From positions 612,501 through 676,500 of the forward strand of contig JABMCL010003640.1 of assembly GCA_018857735.1 (NCBI GenBank): DNA of 64,000 bases, given 5' to 3'. A program made the position numbers and the translations under genes. This stretch comes from Alviniconcha marisindica. Its lineage: Eukaryota; Mollusca; Gastropoda; Provannidae. Below are positions 1 through 12,730 of the stretch, piece after piece (within the stretch, counting starts at the first letter, position 1; every line of letters starts with the position of its first letter). The notes under the pieces are model-generated. The model did not search any database. It had not been told where the DNA came from and saw nothing but the letters and a program-made list of their open reading frames with translations.

Positions 1-4
1 CGCA

Positions 5-70
<66 letters not shown>
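1..70. repeat. (ACGC)n/(AC)n microsatellite
   Basis: An ACGC tetranucleotide run grades into pure AC dinucleotide at the left edge of the window. Confidence 0.95.
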
Positions 71-71
<1 letters not shown>

Positions 72-369
72 TGACCTCTAAACCCCCCTCTGAATGAATA
101 TATTCATATATATTCTTTTCTTTTTTGTTGCTTCCCCCTCTCCCCGGCTTTATGTTATAGCGTGTTAATTGTCATCGTTTTGTACTGCTTTGTATGCGTC
201 ATGGGCTGTCAGATTTGTTGATGGGTAGGGCGTTGCAGAAATTTCCATTGGATATTATATATCTGTGGCCAGTGGCCTGTGGATATTATGTATGTGCTCT
301 GTGTTACTGGATATATCTATGACCAATGTTGCTGGATATTATGTAGCTGTGCTCCTTGACGTAGGTCAC

Positions 370-370
<1 letters not shown>

Positions 371-424
<54 letters not shown>
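371..424. repeat. (CT)n microsatellite
   Basis: About 27 uninterrupted CT units. Confidence 0.95.
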
Positions 425-428
<4 letters not shown>

Positions 429-1495
429 AACTATTACTCTGTGCGGTTGACCAGTATCCTGTTACTTGGTGCTTTCTGCTAAAGAGAAAAAAGAGCTTAG
501 TTGGTGCTACCTAAAAAAGAGGAAAAAGTGGGCGTGGAGATGTTGAAATAGCTAGTTGAAGATAGATGGAGGAATGTGGGCGAAATAGGGGAAGGGGGTC
601 CTAGACATATGATAGGGGTAGACGGAGTGATGCCGACCTGAGTGCATCTTTCTTGAATACCAAAGAGCGACCGGGTGATCGTTGCTAAGAAATAGCCTCG
701 ACAAAAAAACACCAAAAAAAGAGAGAGAGAAAAATGGAGAAAATGTCTCTTCTCAAGCTCACAGAGCGTGATCGTCGTTTGAAAAGACGGGATTGAGGAT
801 GGCCTGGTTTTTCTGGCTGCTTTTTGCTGCTTGTGGTGCCGGTGATTTTCTGTTTGACCAGCCGGGTGACCACACAACTCCTCGGCACTGCGCGGGTTTG
901 GGGCCTCATTGTGTCCACAAATCTCACGCATTTCTCTCCTTTTCTCGTCGATATTCCCCCCGCGCGTTCTCCCCTGAAAATCTCCCCCCGGTTCCCTTTG
1001 TCCGACGGCATCGTTTTTGGCTTTTTCCAACGGTTCCCTGACCGTTCCGGAAATGAGAGTGCATTGAAATTTTATACAAGATATATTATGCCATTTGCAT
1101 GCTCTCCCGCCCCCACGGCCATTAGTCTGCGAAATTTGCAGGATCCCCCACCTCGCCCTCCCCCTTCCCCAGTTTTAAAACATTTGTATTTGGTAGTATG
1201 CAGTGTGCGTGTGAGCGCGCGCGCGCGTGTGTGTGTGTGTGTGTGAAAGCGCGCGCGTGTGTGCAAAAAATAATATTGATTCCATATGCCATTAGCTTGT
1301 CGATACCACATATGCCGTTAGCTTGTCTCTTGGGTGGAAACCAGAACCCTCATCAGGGCCTGAGTGGCTTGTTGTTCCCTGTTGAATTTCCGTATGCTGT
1401 TAAAAAAATATATTAAAAAACCCCACACACCTCTCTCATTTGCTCTCGGGAACATGGTTTTGTATCACATTTGATACGTCATACAGTGCCACTAA

Positions 1496-1498
<3 letters not shown>

Positions 1499-1559
<61 letters not shown>

Positions 1560-1594
1560 CCGCCGCACCATCAAAAGCAGGAAGTATCAACGAA

Positions 1595-1660
<66 letters not shown>

Positions 1661-1690
1661 TCCTCTTGCCCACCATCAAAACGAATATCA

Positions 1691-1770
<80 letters not shown>
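1499..1770. repeat. compound (CT)n cluster, three arrays
   Basis: Three long CT arrays are separated by two roughly 45-bp spacers. Both spacers contain a CACCATCAAAA core, so array plus spacer was probably duplicated as a block. Confidence 0.9.
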
Positions 1771-1773
<3 letters not shown>

Positions 1774-2104
1774 TGGTTATTAGAGATCAAAGCGCCGTGG
1801 GTATCGACGAGGATGTCCTCCTTTCCCCGCATGTCCTGGCCTTGCATGCTGTGTTGACAAGGGCAACGTTGGAGGGATTAACATACTCTTAGGAAAACTT
1901 GTGTTTTGATGTGTGTGCGTGTGTGTGTAGCTTTATATTTGTGTATGGATTGTCGCTCTGATATCACCGTCATGCTTGACCAGGCGTAAAAATAAAAAAC
2001 AATACAAAATTTTAAAAAACCCTCAGTTACTTACGTCTTTGAATCAATTTTGTAGAGCTGACTTGAGAAAGGGTTAAATGCAATACATGGGAAGAGTTTT
2101 GAAT

Positions 2105-2650
2105 CTGTATTTTCTTACGACAGGTTTTAATCGTCCGGAGGTGATCCTACGCGGTTGACGGTACGTTAAGATCCAAGGACTAACTAATTTATTATGACGG
2201 AGTTTGATCGTCCTGGGGTGATCCTACGCGGTTAACGGTACGTTAAGATCCAAGGACTAACTAATTTATTATGACGGAGTTTAATCGTCCTGGGGTGATC
2301 CTACGCGGTTGACGGTACGTTAAGATCCAAGGACTAACTAACTAATTTATTATGACGAAGTGTGATCGTCCTGAGGTGACCCTGCGCTGTTGACGGTACG
2401 TTAAGATCCAAGGACTAACTGATTTATTATGACGGAGTGTAATCGTCCTGAGGTGACCCAGCGCTGCTGATGGTACGTTAAGATCCAAGGACTAACTAAT
2501 TTATTATGACGGAGTGTAATCGTCCTGAGGTGACCCAGCGCTGCTGATGGTACGTTAAGATCCAAGGACTAACTGATTTATTATGACGGAATCGTCCTGA
2601 GGTGACCCTGCGCTGTTGTCGGGACGTTGAGATCCAAGGACTAACTAGCT
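2105..2650. repeat. 77-bp tandem repeat, seven copies
   Basis: The motif AATCGTCC or GATCGTCC recurs at about 2129, 2206, 2283, 2364, 2441, 2518 and 2590, giving a 77-bp period with one 4-bp insertion and one deletion. Each unit carries GGTTGACGGTACGTTAAG or a close variant. A diverged solitary copy lies at 21135-21195, so the unit derives from an interspersed element. Confidence 0.9.
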
Positions 2651-4359
2651 CCTCATCGGTCAGCATCGCGTCGTATTATTTTGGTGGATGGTGTCCGTGC
2701 TGCTTTTCCTGCGTCCGTTCAGCATCACCGCAGAGAGACGTGAAATACTGACCGAGGTGGCCGACCTCACTCGGACTTATTACCGTGCTGTTAGAAGTTT
2801 GATACATTCGCAGTGGTCTCCACGGCCATTTTGTCTGTCCAGCCATCGTCAGAGATGCTTGCAACGGGCAGGGGTGGCTGGCCTCACTCAGACTTATCCC
2901 TCTGGTTGTTATCCCGTGTTGTAATTATGTTTGATGCATCGGTGGTGGTCGCTGCTGCCTTCTTTTTGCCTATCAAAAGGCTGGAGAAATAATGGACGAG
3001 GACGGCTGGCCTCTCTCAGACTTGTTACCCCGGTTAGTCAGCCGTCGCTCCTCGCCGACGTGACGAAGGAGATTGCTGTTTGAATGGGCGATAATTTACG
3101 TGACATCTCGGAGAGTTTTTCCAATCAGCAATTGGAAGGGTGGAGGGAGGGGGGTGGGGGGGTGGAGGGGTATTTGTGTGACGTCTTGGCCCTCTGGGTC
3201 GCGAGGGGAATTTGGTGTGCGGAAAGTGGTCCTGCGGGCTGTGGCGTGACGTGCCGTGCCGTGCACGTCGTGTTTCAGTCAAGTTGGTCCCGGCCTTCCC
3301 TCCCCACTATCTCCCACCCCCCACCCCCCTCCTCCCTCGCTCCCCCGCCCCTCCACTTTACTCTCTGGCTTCACTCTCGTCTGCCACTGCAGTCTTCCCG
3401 TTCTCAGAGAAATCCGTTAGTGTTGGAGGTTGGTTTTTCTTGGGGGCGGGGAAATTGGGGTTTTTGTGGGGTGGTGATGGTGTTGTTGTTGTTGTTGTTC
3501 TGTTGGGGCGGGAAGGGGTCGTTCCCCCGCTTCAGTTAGGAGGTATTCCCGTAATCGGGTGAGATTTTGTGTAACTGTTTTCCTGCACCCACTGCAGGGG
3601 TCTGGTTTTGACACGTCATTGCTGAAAGCCACTCTGAGGTGCGGAAGTGAGCACAACGAACTTTTACTGTTGCCCTGTAGTTGCAGCTAAAGTAGACTTG
3701 CTGGCGGCAGATTGGATGGTTTTAATGTATAGTGTGTGTGTGAATTAAGGCAAATTGTTCATGGATTCACGGTGCTGAAAAGACCATGTCTTCGGTTGTT
3801 TTGTTGTTGTTATTTCTTTCTAATTTCTTCCTTCCTTTCTTTTTCTTTTTACCTGTTTCTTCTTCTTCTTCCTATTACTCCGTGCTTACTAAGTCCTTTC
3901 TTCCCCCCCCCCCCCCCCCCCCAACTCCTCCCCTTTGTCTCTCCTTCCTCGGTTCCATTTTTGTTTCGTTCATTGTCGCCGTTTCCATTTCTGGTGTCCG
4001 TTGTTTGTTGGTGTTGCTACCTTCTCTGCTCTATCCCTTGATCCCAAGGCCAACCGTTTGTGTCACTTTTAAAAGGGGGGGGGGGCTTTGCAGGACTTAG
4101 CGAAGCTCACCGTTTGTCTCTTTGCTGCGGTGTTTGGATTGACGCGCCGTGTGCACTTCCTTCCTGGCTGGACGCTTTACCTAGCGTTGCCCTGTGTCCA
4201 CACGCTGTCGCCCCTCGCTGCTCCACCTGCATGTCGGTGTCCTGCGTGTCCAGCCCGCATGCCTGCCAGCGTCCTCAGGATTGCCGTGCCGGGCTGGCTG
4301 GCTGGCTGACTGTCAACACCACGGCTGTACGCCGCTGTTCCATTTTGCAGGGGAGGGGG

Positions 4360-4392
<33 letters not shown>

Positions 4393-4684
4393 TTGGGGGG
4401 GGAGGGTGAGGAGCAGCAGATGCCAGGAAGGTGGTAAATACACTGTGAGACATAATTATCGCGGCCGTGTGTGTGTCTCCATTTTATGGATTTGAAAGAA
4501 ATTTACCAACAAACAAAAACAAAAGAACTTTATTATTCATAATCAGTGCATAAAATGAAAATGTGCCTTTTGGGTCACACGAATTCCACCAAACAACAAC
4601 AAAAAACAACAGAGGGAGAGAGAAGACAATTCAAAGTAACAGGTAAAAGTACCCGTAGAATGGAAAACTAAAAGGGGGCACAGT
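2651..4684. other. non-coding stretch with homopolymer tracts
   Basis: No exon is recognised. Contents are polypyrimidine/purine strings, a GTT run near 3480-3500, poly(C) at about 3903-3922, poly(G) near 4074 and an ATT microsatellite at about 4361-4392. Confidence 0.6.
4361..4392. repeat. (ATT)n microsatellite
   Basis: About ten ATT units followed by a G run. Confidence 0.9.
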
Positions 4685-5510
4685 TAAAGGACAAGTCCAA
4701 GGTTAGGGGTGATTTTGGACACGATTTCCGTTAAAGCTCGCCGAGAACGATGATGTAAGTGAAACTGTGATGAGGGTTATAAATGCACGAAAAAAAGGCA
4801 TTTTCTGTCGTACCGAAGCGTCGCCATGACGCCCAAATCACGTGACCATATGCCTACTACGTCACTCTGGGAAGTCGCTGCAAAATGGCCAACTCGAGCT
4901 CCGAAGACGAAACTGATACTTTGCGCGAGAGACCCACGTATCAGTCTGAGCCTGTCAGGCAGGATTTTGAAAGAGTACCGGAACATCGTGTCAGCTTCGA
5001 AGCAAACCCCATGCGGTATTCCATGGGGTTGCGAAATCGCACTCACTGAAGTGCTCGCTACACAAATGGGCGTGATGCGGCGCAGCAAGAAAGTCAGCTC
5101 GTTTGAATTGTATAAATTTAATCCACTTTCGCCTCACTGCGGGTCGATTGCGCGGGAGCTCGTGCATTGTTATACCTGGGGTCGTCTGCGAATTGTTACA
5201 GTTCGCGGCAACACAGTAGGCCGGCATAGTTAACTTTTTTGTCGACCACACGCATACACAGTTTACTGAAGAATCTAAGATGGCAACCGCACTGACTCCC
5301 CAGACTGACGTCACTGCCGGGAAAGTCACGTGACTGATGGAGAACCCGAGACTGTAGTCTCGGCCAGCCTACAGAAAATAAAATCGATTAAAAACCCAAT
5401 TAATCATTTTTTTACATTTTTTATTTCATTAAATCTGAAACTAGTGACTCATTTGTCAGTCATTTCGATGGTCATTTTGCATACTTAAAAACCTTGGACT
5501 TTTACTTTAA
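4685..5510 (-). mobile_element. 826-bp TIR DNA element carrying a THAP-domain remnant
   Basis: The left end begins TTAAAGGACAAGTCC and continues into AAGGTT (4685-4705). The right end is its near-perfect inverse, finishing AAGGTT...TTAAAG when read on the minus strand (5490-5510), with 19 of 21 positions matching. Between them, on the minus strand, lies a THAP zinc-finger domain (5033-5227). TTAA at both ends could be a target duplication or part of the inverted repeat. THAP domains are known at the N-terminus of several animal transposases (P-element type, and DDE_Tnp_4/Harbinger-like proteins), which suggests a deletion derivative of such an element. No catalytic domain is visible. The superfamily is unresolved. 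Confidence 0.72.
5033..5227 (-). pseudogene. THAP-type zinc-finger domain, frameshifted fragment
   Basis: A minus-strand frame starts at a Met at 5227. It shows the C2CH layout of a THAP domain: YCVAANC near residues 4-10, RRKW near 32-35, and LCSEHF followed by CDF at 55-65. After CDF the frame reaches a stop, but the typical continuation of a THAP domain (MGFASKL, then VPVLF) appears next in another frame and then back in the first. This implies at least two small indels and a later in-frame stop. THAP domains bind DNA as zinc-dependent modules. The fragment sits inside an element with terminal inverted repeats, so it is most likely a decayed transposase N-terminus rather than a host gene. 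Confidence 0.75.
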
Positions 5511-6654
5511 TGAGAGACGGAGAGAGAGAGATCAGCTGATCAGAGTCTTAGCAGTGATGGCATCAGATCGACCTGAAACGACTGAGTGGCAGCTAGGACT
5601 TCAAACATCCCCCGCCCAGCTGACCACCTTCCCAACCGCTGTGTTTAACATGTCTGCAGTGCGGGCAACCCCATCACTCAGCTGGCCGTCTTGGTGAGCG
5701 AGGTGGAAAATCCCTCTGGTCAACGCCCCTCCCGTCTTGATGTTGATGGAGAGTAATGGTCAACTTTCTTCCCTGCTCGTTAACCCACTTAGAGCGTGGC
5801 GTGACGCGGGAGTAGCTTGATCTAGGCCCAGTCCTAATTTTCTTCTTCTTCTATGTTGCGTTACGTTCGCGGAAGCGAGGAGGCTTATTAGGGACGGGAG
5901 TCTTTATAGTGGGTCCACCTTTGTTGTACCCTCAGCTCAAATGTCTTCTTCGCACGGGACACGAGATCTGCCAATTAAGACATTAAAGGGAAAGTGAGCG
6001 GGTAGTGATACAGGCAGATGTTTTTGTACTGGAGAGTGCGAGACAGAAGCCTGAATGTTGTAGGTTAGCGTGGTGCGTGTAAACAGCTCGCCGTTTAGCT
6101 GCCTGGAATGGTTTGACTGCACGTGCAGCATCCCTCACTTCGGCTTTACGTTCTGTTGCTCACTGCTGTTCAACGTACTTCTCTTTCCTTCATTTTCTTT
6201 TCTTTTCTTTGGTTCCCCGCTTAGTTTCTGTCTTTGGCTCTGTGTGTGTGTGTCTTTCTCTGCCTTTTTTTTTCCTTAGTCGTCGTTCGGTCCTTAATTT
6301 TGTTGTTGTTGATATTTTGTTCTTTCGGTCTTCTTTATAGACCCATTTCGTTTAACTGTCTAAGGTATGCTTTTCGAGTTTTTTGGTTCCGTGAATTGAC
6401 GACTGGTCAGATACTGTTTGTACCTTGCATTGATTGGTCACAAACTTCTGTTGTGTATTTAAATGCATGTTTCCCCCGGAGAGACAGGCCGGATTTCTAA
6501 AAAAAAAAAAATAGAAAAAGATACATAAGTAAATCGATAAATACAAATACGCATTTTGGTTAGCATGGAGCTTTAAAAAAAAAAAAAATTCATGTAAAAG
6601 TTTTGGAAGGGAAAAAAATCGAGACAAAAGCGTCTGCGTGATGAGATTATGGCT

Positions 6655-6965
6655 CTTTTATCCTTCTTCCCCCGACCCCCTCCCTGCCTCCCCCCTTGCC
6701 TTATCCCTCTTCCCTCCCCCCCCCCCCCCCCCCCCCCGACCCCCTCCCTTTATTTCTCTTCCTTTTCTGCCTCTACCCGCTCCTCTTCCTTTCCCCCCAC
6801 CACCTTTCCTTCCTTTTCCTCCTCCACCCCCTTCCCCTCCTTTTTTTTCTCCTCCTTCCACCCTTCCCTCTTCCCTTTTCTCCTCCTTTTCTTCTTCCCT
6901 CCACCCTTCTCTACCCCCTTCTCCTCCTCCCTTCCACCCTTCTCCTCCTCTTGCTCTTTTTTTGG
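6655..6965. repeat. polypyrimidine (CCT-rich) tract
   Basis: Almost only C and T for about 300 bp. The open frames in all phases here are composition artefacts. Confidence 0.85.
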
Positions 6966-7654
6966 TTGTTTCTTGTCTTTTTTTCTTCAGCTGTAATTAT
7001 GCCCCGGTATAACCCGTACGGTTGAGTGGGCGTAAAACCGAATTATCTATCCGCCTTTTGCCACATATTAGCACTGTGGACATTTTGCTTGCACGCAGGG
7101 TTCAGGCATACAATTTCCATCATTGGAATTCCCTGACGGCAGCCCGGCACCCATCCCCTCACGTCCAGACCGTCTGGGAAGCAATCTGCATAATGCGATA
7201 GACACACCGGGAGGAGCGAGCGGCTGGAATCATTGTGTAAATGCTGGTCAAAGTACATTGTGAGGCGAAGTCGGTGTTGGCCAAGGGGGTCAGGCTGGCT
7301 GTATGTATCCTGTCAGGGAATCTATGCATAGTTTGATGGACATCGATGCCCCTTTCATCTATAGATGAGCTGGCCGAGTTGGGGGCCGGTGTGCTTATTT
7401 CGTGTTTTCTCCAAGACGTGGGGTGCGGCGCGAACGTGGGGGTGGGGGGGGGGGGGGGGGCTAACGCACGTAGTTGATCTGCTCGGGGTGAAATGTTTCG
7501 TTAGGCCTTTCACGGCCCGGTGCTCTACCGACACAACCATAACAGTCAGTGACTATCTGTACCAGGTCTTCGTGATGTGCAGCTAGAGAGTTTTTCGGGT
7601 TCGCTATTCACACTGGGCACAGCCTCTACAGTAGCCCAGTGCGCCCCAAACGTA

Positions 7655-7815
7655 CACCCCCCCCCACCCCCACCCCCCACCCCACACATAAAAAGAAACT
7701 ACAACAAACAACACATCGCACGCACAACTCAAGCACCACACACCCACCCACACACACCACACACACACACACACAACACACACACACACACAACCACACA
7801 CACACCACAACACAG
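7655..7815. repeat. CA-rich degenerate microsatellite
   Basis: CCCCA and CACA strings with irregular interruptions. Confidence 0.85.
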
Positions 7816-8879
7816 TGGTGCACTGCGGACGCAGAAATTAAGACCCCCTCTGTTATCAAGAATCAAGAGCTCCGTTTAAAGCCTTGAGTAGGTCGGAATA
7901 TAGCCACGCATGCTTCGGCCACTGCCAGGAAGTTCTCCCTTGCCCTAATTCCGTTTACCTTCATTTGTTTCCCAAGTCCTCTCCCTACTTTTTGACTGCG
8001 TTAGTTTTCGCCAACGCTGTCCCGTGTGGCCCCGCGGAATAAATAGCTCGCCCTATTCATTGTCGCAAGCCATCTATTATTATTGTATTTAAGCAGGTTC
8101 CCGTGGTGAGTGCCTACGGACTAGAAATAGGTACCAACACATGTTATTGCCCATGATAGATGAGGTTTGGTTTTTAACTCTCGTTTTTTGTGTGTGTGTG
8201 TCTAGGGTTTTGGGGGAGGGGGGGGGGCTAATAATAAAAGTGTTGAAAACTGTAACAATGAATTAGACAAACGTGTGATTTGGTGACTTGAATTGGTGTA
8301 GAGGTTTTTGAATGTGTGATCATCACTGAAGCGGCTACGGTCGTTAAAATCCACGACCAACTACCTTCCCCTCGAACCCCCCCCCCCCCCCCCCCCGCCC
8401 GCCTCCCCCACCAGCACCAGCACCATCAACCCCTGTACGACCACCGCAAACATCTTTCGCTCGCTGTACAATGTCTATAGAAGTGTCTTATTTGCGTGGC
8501 CCATTCCTTGGTGCATGGCTAACTACCCAGCGTCCACTGTTGAGGCCAGGACGACGGCTGCTGCCTTCATGAATCGCTGATGCCGTGCCACGATGCGATG
8601 CTGGACGGGCCAGTCTGACCCTCAGGGAATCGGAGATGGGGTCTGTGGACACGTCAGGCCTGGACCACTACGGTCTGTTGAGATTTTAACGGCGTCTGGA
8701 GACAATCCGCCGGTGCTCCAGGAGTCAGTAATGGCGTGCGCAGGCTGACCAGTTACGAGCCGCGATGGGCGGAGGAAATCCCCGACTTTCAGGACGCGGT
8801 GCAGTTCTCCGGTCCTTGTCCATTATGCAGCTTTCGTGGCCGCGGAGGAGTCTGAAACTGTGATCGAAGTTGGATTAGC

Positions 8880-9042
8880 ATTAGTGCGTCGTATGTGGAC
8901 TCACTCGTTAGCGCGTCGTATGTGGACTCACTCGTCAGCGCGTCGTATGTGGACTCACTCGTCAGCGCGTCGTATGTGGACTCACTCGTCAGCGCGTCGT
9001 ATGTGGACTCACTCGTTAGCGCGTCGTATGTGGACTCACTCG
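8880..9042. repeat. 27-bp tandem repeat, six copies
   Basis: The unit GCGCGTCGTATGTGGACTCA plus CTCGTTA or CTCGTCA repeats about six times. It is a multiple of three, so it gives a spurious repeated peptide in one frame. Confidence 0.92.
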
Positions 9043-9840
9043 GTACTCCTGTTGCTATGTAATGACGTAGAGGATGCAGTACGTCTCTCTGGTGACGTTC
9101 ACTGTTTGTTAGTAGCGCGCTTCTCCCTTTCTACATATCTTGGAGAGTTTAAACTTCTTCTTTTTTTTCTTCTTCTTTTTTCTCATCTTTTTTATAGGAT
9201 GTCTATCAAAGAGAAAGCAAATCAACAAAACAGTTTAACAAACAAAAAGTTAGCAACTTATTTCAAACGCCCCCAGTTTTTCTACACCAGTACTTCAATT
9301 CGCCAGACGAAAGCTGCCCCAACAGCAGCTTTGTCAAATTTCTAGAAAGTACTTTTTGCCTCCGAAGAAAAGAAGATGGCTCGAGCTGGCAGTTTGTTAT
9401 CGCCCACTCCGTTATAAGTGCGGGGACAAATTGAGAAACAGGCCCCCGTTTCTCGCCCCCTGACGGAGCTGCGCGCGCGGCTGGCAGAACGTGAGCTGGG
9501 AGAGAGAGTGGCCCACGATGAGCCGGGGTTATGAGTGATGGGCACTGTCGCTGATTTGAAATTGACTTTCAGGGATTGGCGAAGGCGGCGGCAGTCGACT
9601 TCATCATCACTGGCCGACCCCTATCCCCCCACAACCAGCCACTGTCCAGGAGTTCAAATTGACTTACTGCTCAGCCCTTTCTACTGAGGGTTGCCGGCTT
9701 TGGTTACAAAGTTGGGTTTGGTCTGGGTGGTGGGAGACCAAGGAGAGAGAGGGTGGGTGGTGGGGAGGGGAGTAGGGGGGTAAAAGACGATTCATCAGGG
9801 TTCTGCAGCGTCTAACTCGAATTGCTGTAGTTTCCATTAT

Positions 9841-9893
9841 GTTTTTTTTATTTTTTTTATTTTTTTTATTTTTTATTTTTTATCTGGCCCTTT
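9841..9893. repeat. T-rich slipped repeat (T7-9 A)n
   Basis: Runs of T separated by single A residues. Confidence 0.85.
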
Positions 9894-10761
9894 CTCGTCG
9901 ACTCCCCTGCCAGCAAGTCACATTTCACCTTTGTGATGTTCGGTCTCCCTGCGGAGGGCGCGTGTTCCATGTCAGTGCCGATGTTGCTGACGGTCCGATG
10001 GCGTAATCAGCCATTGCGTGTGGGCAGGCGGCGAAAACAACGTTTTCTAATCAATGGCTTCAACGCCTACTCCACTCCAGTCCGCACTTTGAAAAGGTTT
10101 AAAATTTAAAAAAATAAAAGAAGAAAAGGGAATCAGATCTACGCAGCATTACTTTTGGGCTACTGGGTTTTGTTTTTTTGTTGTTGTTGTTTTGGGGGGA
10201 GGTTTATCGTTTTTCTTGGTGCTGCAGACAGATTTAGGGGGCCACTGCCCTGTCATCCGTCCAAGTTGTGCAAAACAGCATGTCGTCTCGTCAGTTCAGT
10301 GTCCAGAGTGATTAGCTGGCGCAACAGCTCGCAAAATCCGTCGCCCATTCTGACTGACGGATGGCTCGTCTCAACGCAGCCTGTCTTGAACATCGAGGAT
10401 CTGATCTTTGGGGAATCGATTCCCTTGCACTTAGTTGGACCTGTGATTCTGCATGATCGTTGGGGAGGCTGGGGGGAGGGTGGGAGCGTCTGCCGTACGT
10501 GGCACGTAACGCTGTTGGTGAAATGGAGCGGTGGGACGGGTGTAGCATGGGGTACGGGAACGTCCTCCGTGCCATCGGTCTCCGTGCCATTTAGCGACCC
10601 TGGTCGCTTTTGTTTTGGGTCGTCTCACACATGTAATTGCCATGTAACAGCAAAAGCCATATCGACCTTTTGGGCCAATTTTTTGTTGTTTTTGTTGTTG
10701 TTGTTTTTTAGCTTAAAGAAGCGTACAGTCTACTGCATCCACGAAGGAATACAGAGACGAG

Positions 10762-10876
10762 CGAGTACCTTGGTGTATTTTAAGCTGGTGCTTATCTCGG
10801 GGTAGTTGATGCGTCAGTATAGTAGCTTGGTGTATTTCAAGCTGGTGCTTATCTCGGGGTAGGTGATGCGTCAGTT
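10762..10876. repeat. two-copy direct repeat, about 58 bp
   Basis: CTTGGTGTATTT followed by AAGCTGGTGCTTATCTCGGG and GATGCGTCAGT occurs twice in succession. Confidence 0.85.
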
Positions 10877-11062
10877 CGGCTGTTTTGTTGTTACACCAAG
10901 TTTCCTCAGCCTCTTCAGGGAAGGTGTGTGGGGAGGAGGAATCTAAAATCAGACAATTGTGAATGTGCAGTGCTTGAAAATCTGGGTATTTCAGTGTGTT
11001 TCAAGTTAGTTTTTTTTTTTTTTCATTGGGGTGGGGGGGTTAATAAGTATTGAGCATCAATC

Positions 11063-11065
<3 letters not shown>

Positions 11066-11125
<60 letters not shown>

Positions 11126-11155
11126 AGAAAGAGAGAGAGAGAGAGAGAGAGAGAT
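11066..11155. repeat. (CT)n followed by (AG)n, potential hairpin
   Basis: About 37 CT units, a short GACAGAAAG spacer, then about 11 AG units. The two arms are complementary and could fold back. Confidence 0.9.
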
Positions 11156-12269
11156 TGCAGGCAGTGTGTAGATGAGTCACTCAGCAACAGCCAGTACCAG
11201 CGGTGTCCAGCTCTTAATGAGCCTGCATGCACGCTCCTTTGCTGCATGTCGTCCAAGTTCCGTTCGCTGCGCGAGTCATTGACACTTCGTCACAGACATG
11301 CCGGGATTTCGCCAATAAAAATTAGCCCTGAAATTCCACGACTCCCTCCGTCTTTCCCACTTACCCCCTCACCAGACAAGAGTCCGCCCCGGCGTTGCCA
11401 GCCCCTTCCTTTCGATGGACGAGGCTCGGTATTGACGGGTGACTACTGCACGGTGTCTTGGGTGGCACAATCAGATGAATCGCGCTGTCTTTGCGCCCTG
11501 CCCCGAACGTTCCACTCCACGTCACCGGAATGTCGGAACACGACTTAGAAGGGACCCAGGGGTAAGGAGGCTCCAGCCATTTGCCCCAAACTAGCGTCCA
11601 CTCTAAGCCCCTTCCTACCCCCACCCTCGCCCCATCCCTCCCTCTTTGTATTGAAAACTGCATTCAGGCTGGTCACTGACCTCTTTGTAAAATCTGTGAA
11701 AAGCAAACCTGCCGTTGAACGGGCGTTGCCGTCCTCGTCGGAAGTTTTCCTTTTTCCTCCGGGGTAATTATAAGGGCGATCAATACTCTGGCCGTGTGTG
11801 CCCTGTCCTCTTTTTCTTTTTTTTAAATCTTGGTCCTTTTCGAAAATGTCTTGTCATTTGATAGCCCCTTGCTGTCAAAGGGAAATTGCCGTGTGCTTCT
11901 GACATCTCATCTGGAGCGCAGGTCAGACTTCCTTCAGACCTCCTGCGTCTTTCACTTTCCCCGCCGCTTCTTATCCACCTTTATCCCGTCATCCTGTTGC
12001 CTACTTGATCCTGCCAGACTTTCCTTTTTGTCGTTTCTAAGCTGCCTTTCCGCTTGTGCGAGAGGGAGATAGAGGGGGGGGGAGAGGAGATCAATAGTTG
12101 TCTTCATGCACGCTTGCTGTTTCCAGAAATAAGCTGCAGAAAGGGGATTAGCGCAAAATCAAATTTTGCAACCGGTCATTTGAACCTGACCTTTTTTTCT
12201 TTTTTATCCCCCCATCCCCTCATCGACAAGTTGGGGGGGGGGGGGGGAGGGGGGGTATACTGGAAACAC

Positions 12270-12730
12270 TGTGTCCGTCCGTCTGTCTGTCTGTCTGGAA
12301 GATATCTATTGAACCGCTCAACCTTTTGAAGCCAAATTTGGTGTGGCGGTGCATCGTCACGAGCCGGAGTGCCGCGCGAAAATGAGGGTTACTGTCTTCA
12401 AGGTCAAGGTCACAGGGCTCATATGATCCGAACATGACTGTTTCTGTTATATTTTCTGAACTGCTGATTCTTTTGCGACCAAACGCTGTGTGATGGTACA
12501 TCATCATAAGCGGGAGTGTCTTATGAAAAGATAGCTTTGCTGTGTTCAAAGTCAAGGTCGCAGTGAAGTTCAGAACGTCATTGAATGTTTTTCCGGATAA
12601 GATCTTCTGAACGATTTTACCTTTTGTAGCCAAACTGAGTATGAGGGTGCATCATCATGAGCCAGAGTATTACGCGAAAGATTGTTTTGCTGTCTTCAAG
12701 GTCAAGGTCACAAGCAAATTAATTTTGGTC
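12270..12730. repeat. about 150-bp diverged tandem repeat
   Basis: Three diverged units carry GTGCATCATCATGAGCC-like cores at about 12350, 12496 and 12649. Each is followed by a TTCAAGGTCAAGGTCAC-like motif. The long minus-strand open frame across it (12220-12633) is a repeat artefact. Confidence 0.8.

Larger units (their letters stand above)
71..2104. other. non-coding stretch with CT/GT microsatellites
   Basis: No credible exon is visible. The open frames here are long only because dinucleotide repeats lack stop codons. It contains a CT array at about 371-424, an alternating GT/GC tract at about 1206-1262, and three CT arrays at about 1499-1770. Confidence 0.7.
5511..8879. other. non-coding stretch: polypyrimidine and CA-rich tracts
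   Basis: No exon is recognised. It includes a roughly 300-bp C/T-rich tract (6660-6960), poly(C) at about 6716-6737, poly(G) at 7442-7460, a CA-rich segment at 7650-7815 and poly(C) at 8379-8396. About 5845-5925 is an interspersed repeat related to 26145-26225. Confidence 0.6.
9043..12269. other. non-coding stretch with short duplications
   Basis: No exon is recognised. It contains an AT-rich slipped tract (9841-9893), two copies of a roughly 58-bp unit (10760-10870) and a CT array followed by an AG array (11066-11155). Confidence 0.6.

Noticed and set aside
12220..12633. 137-codon minus-strand frame
   Set aside because: Lies in a diverged tandem repeat plus a poly(G) tract; no exon signals.
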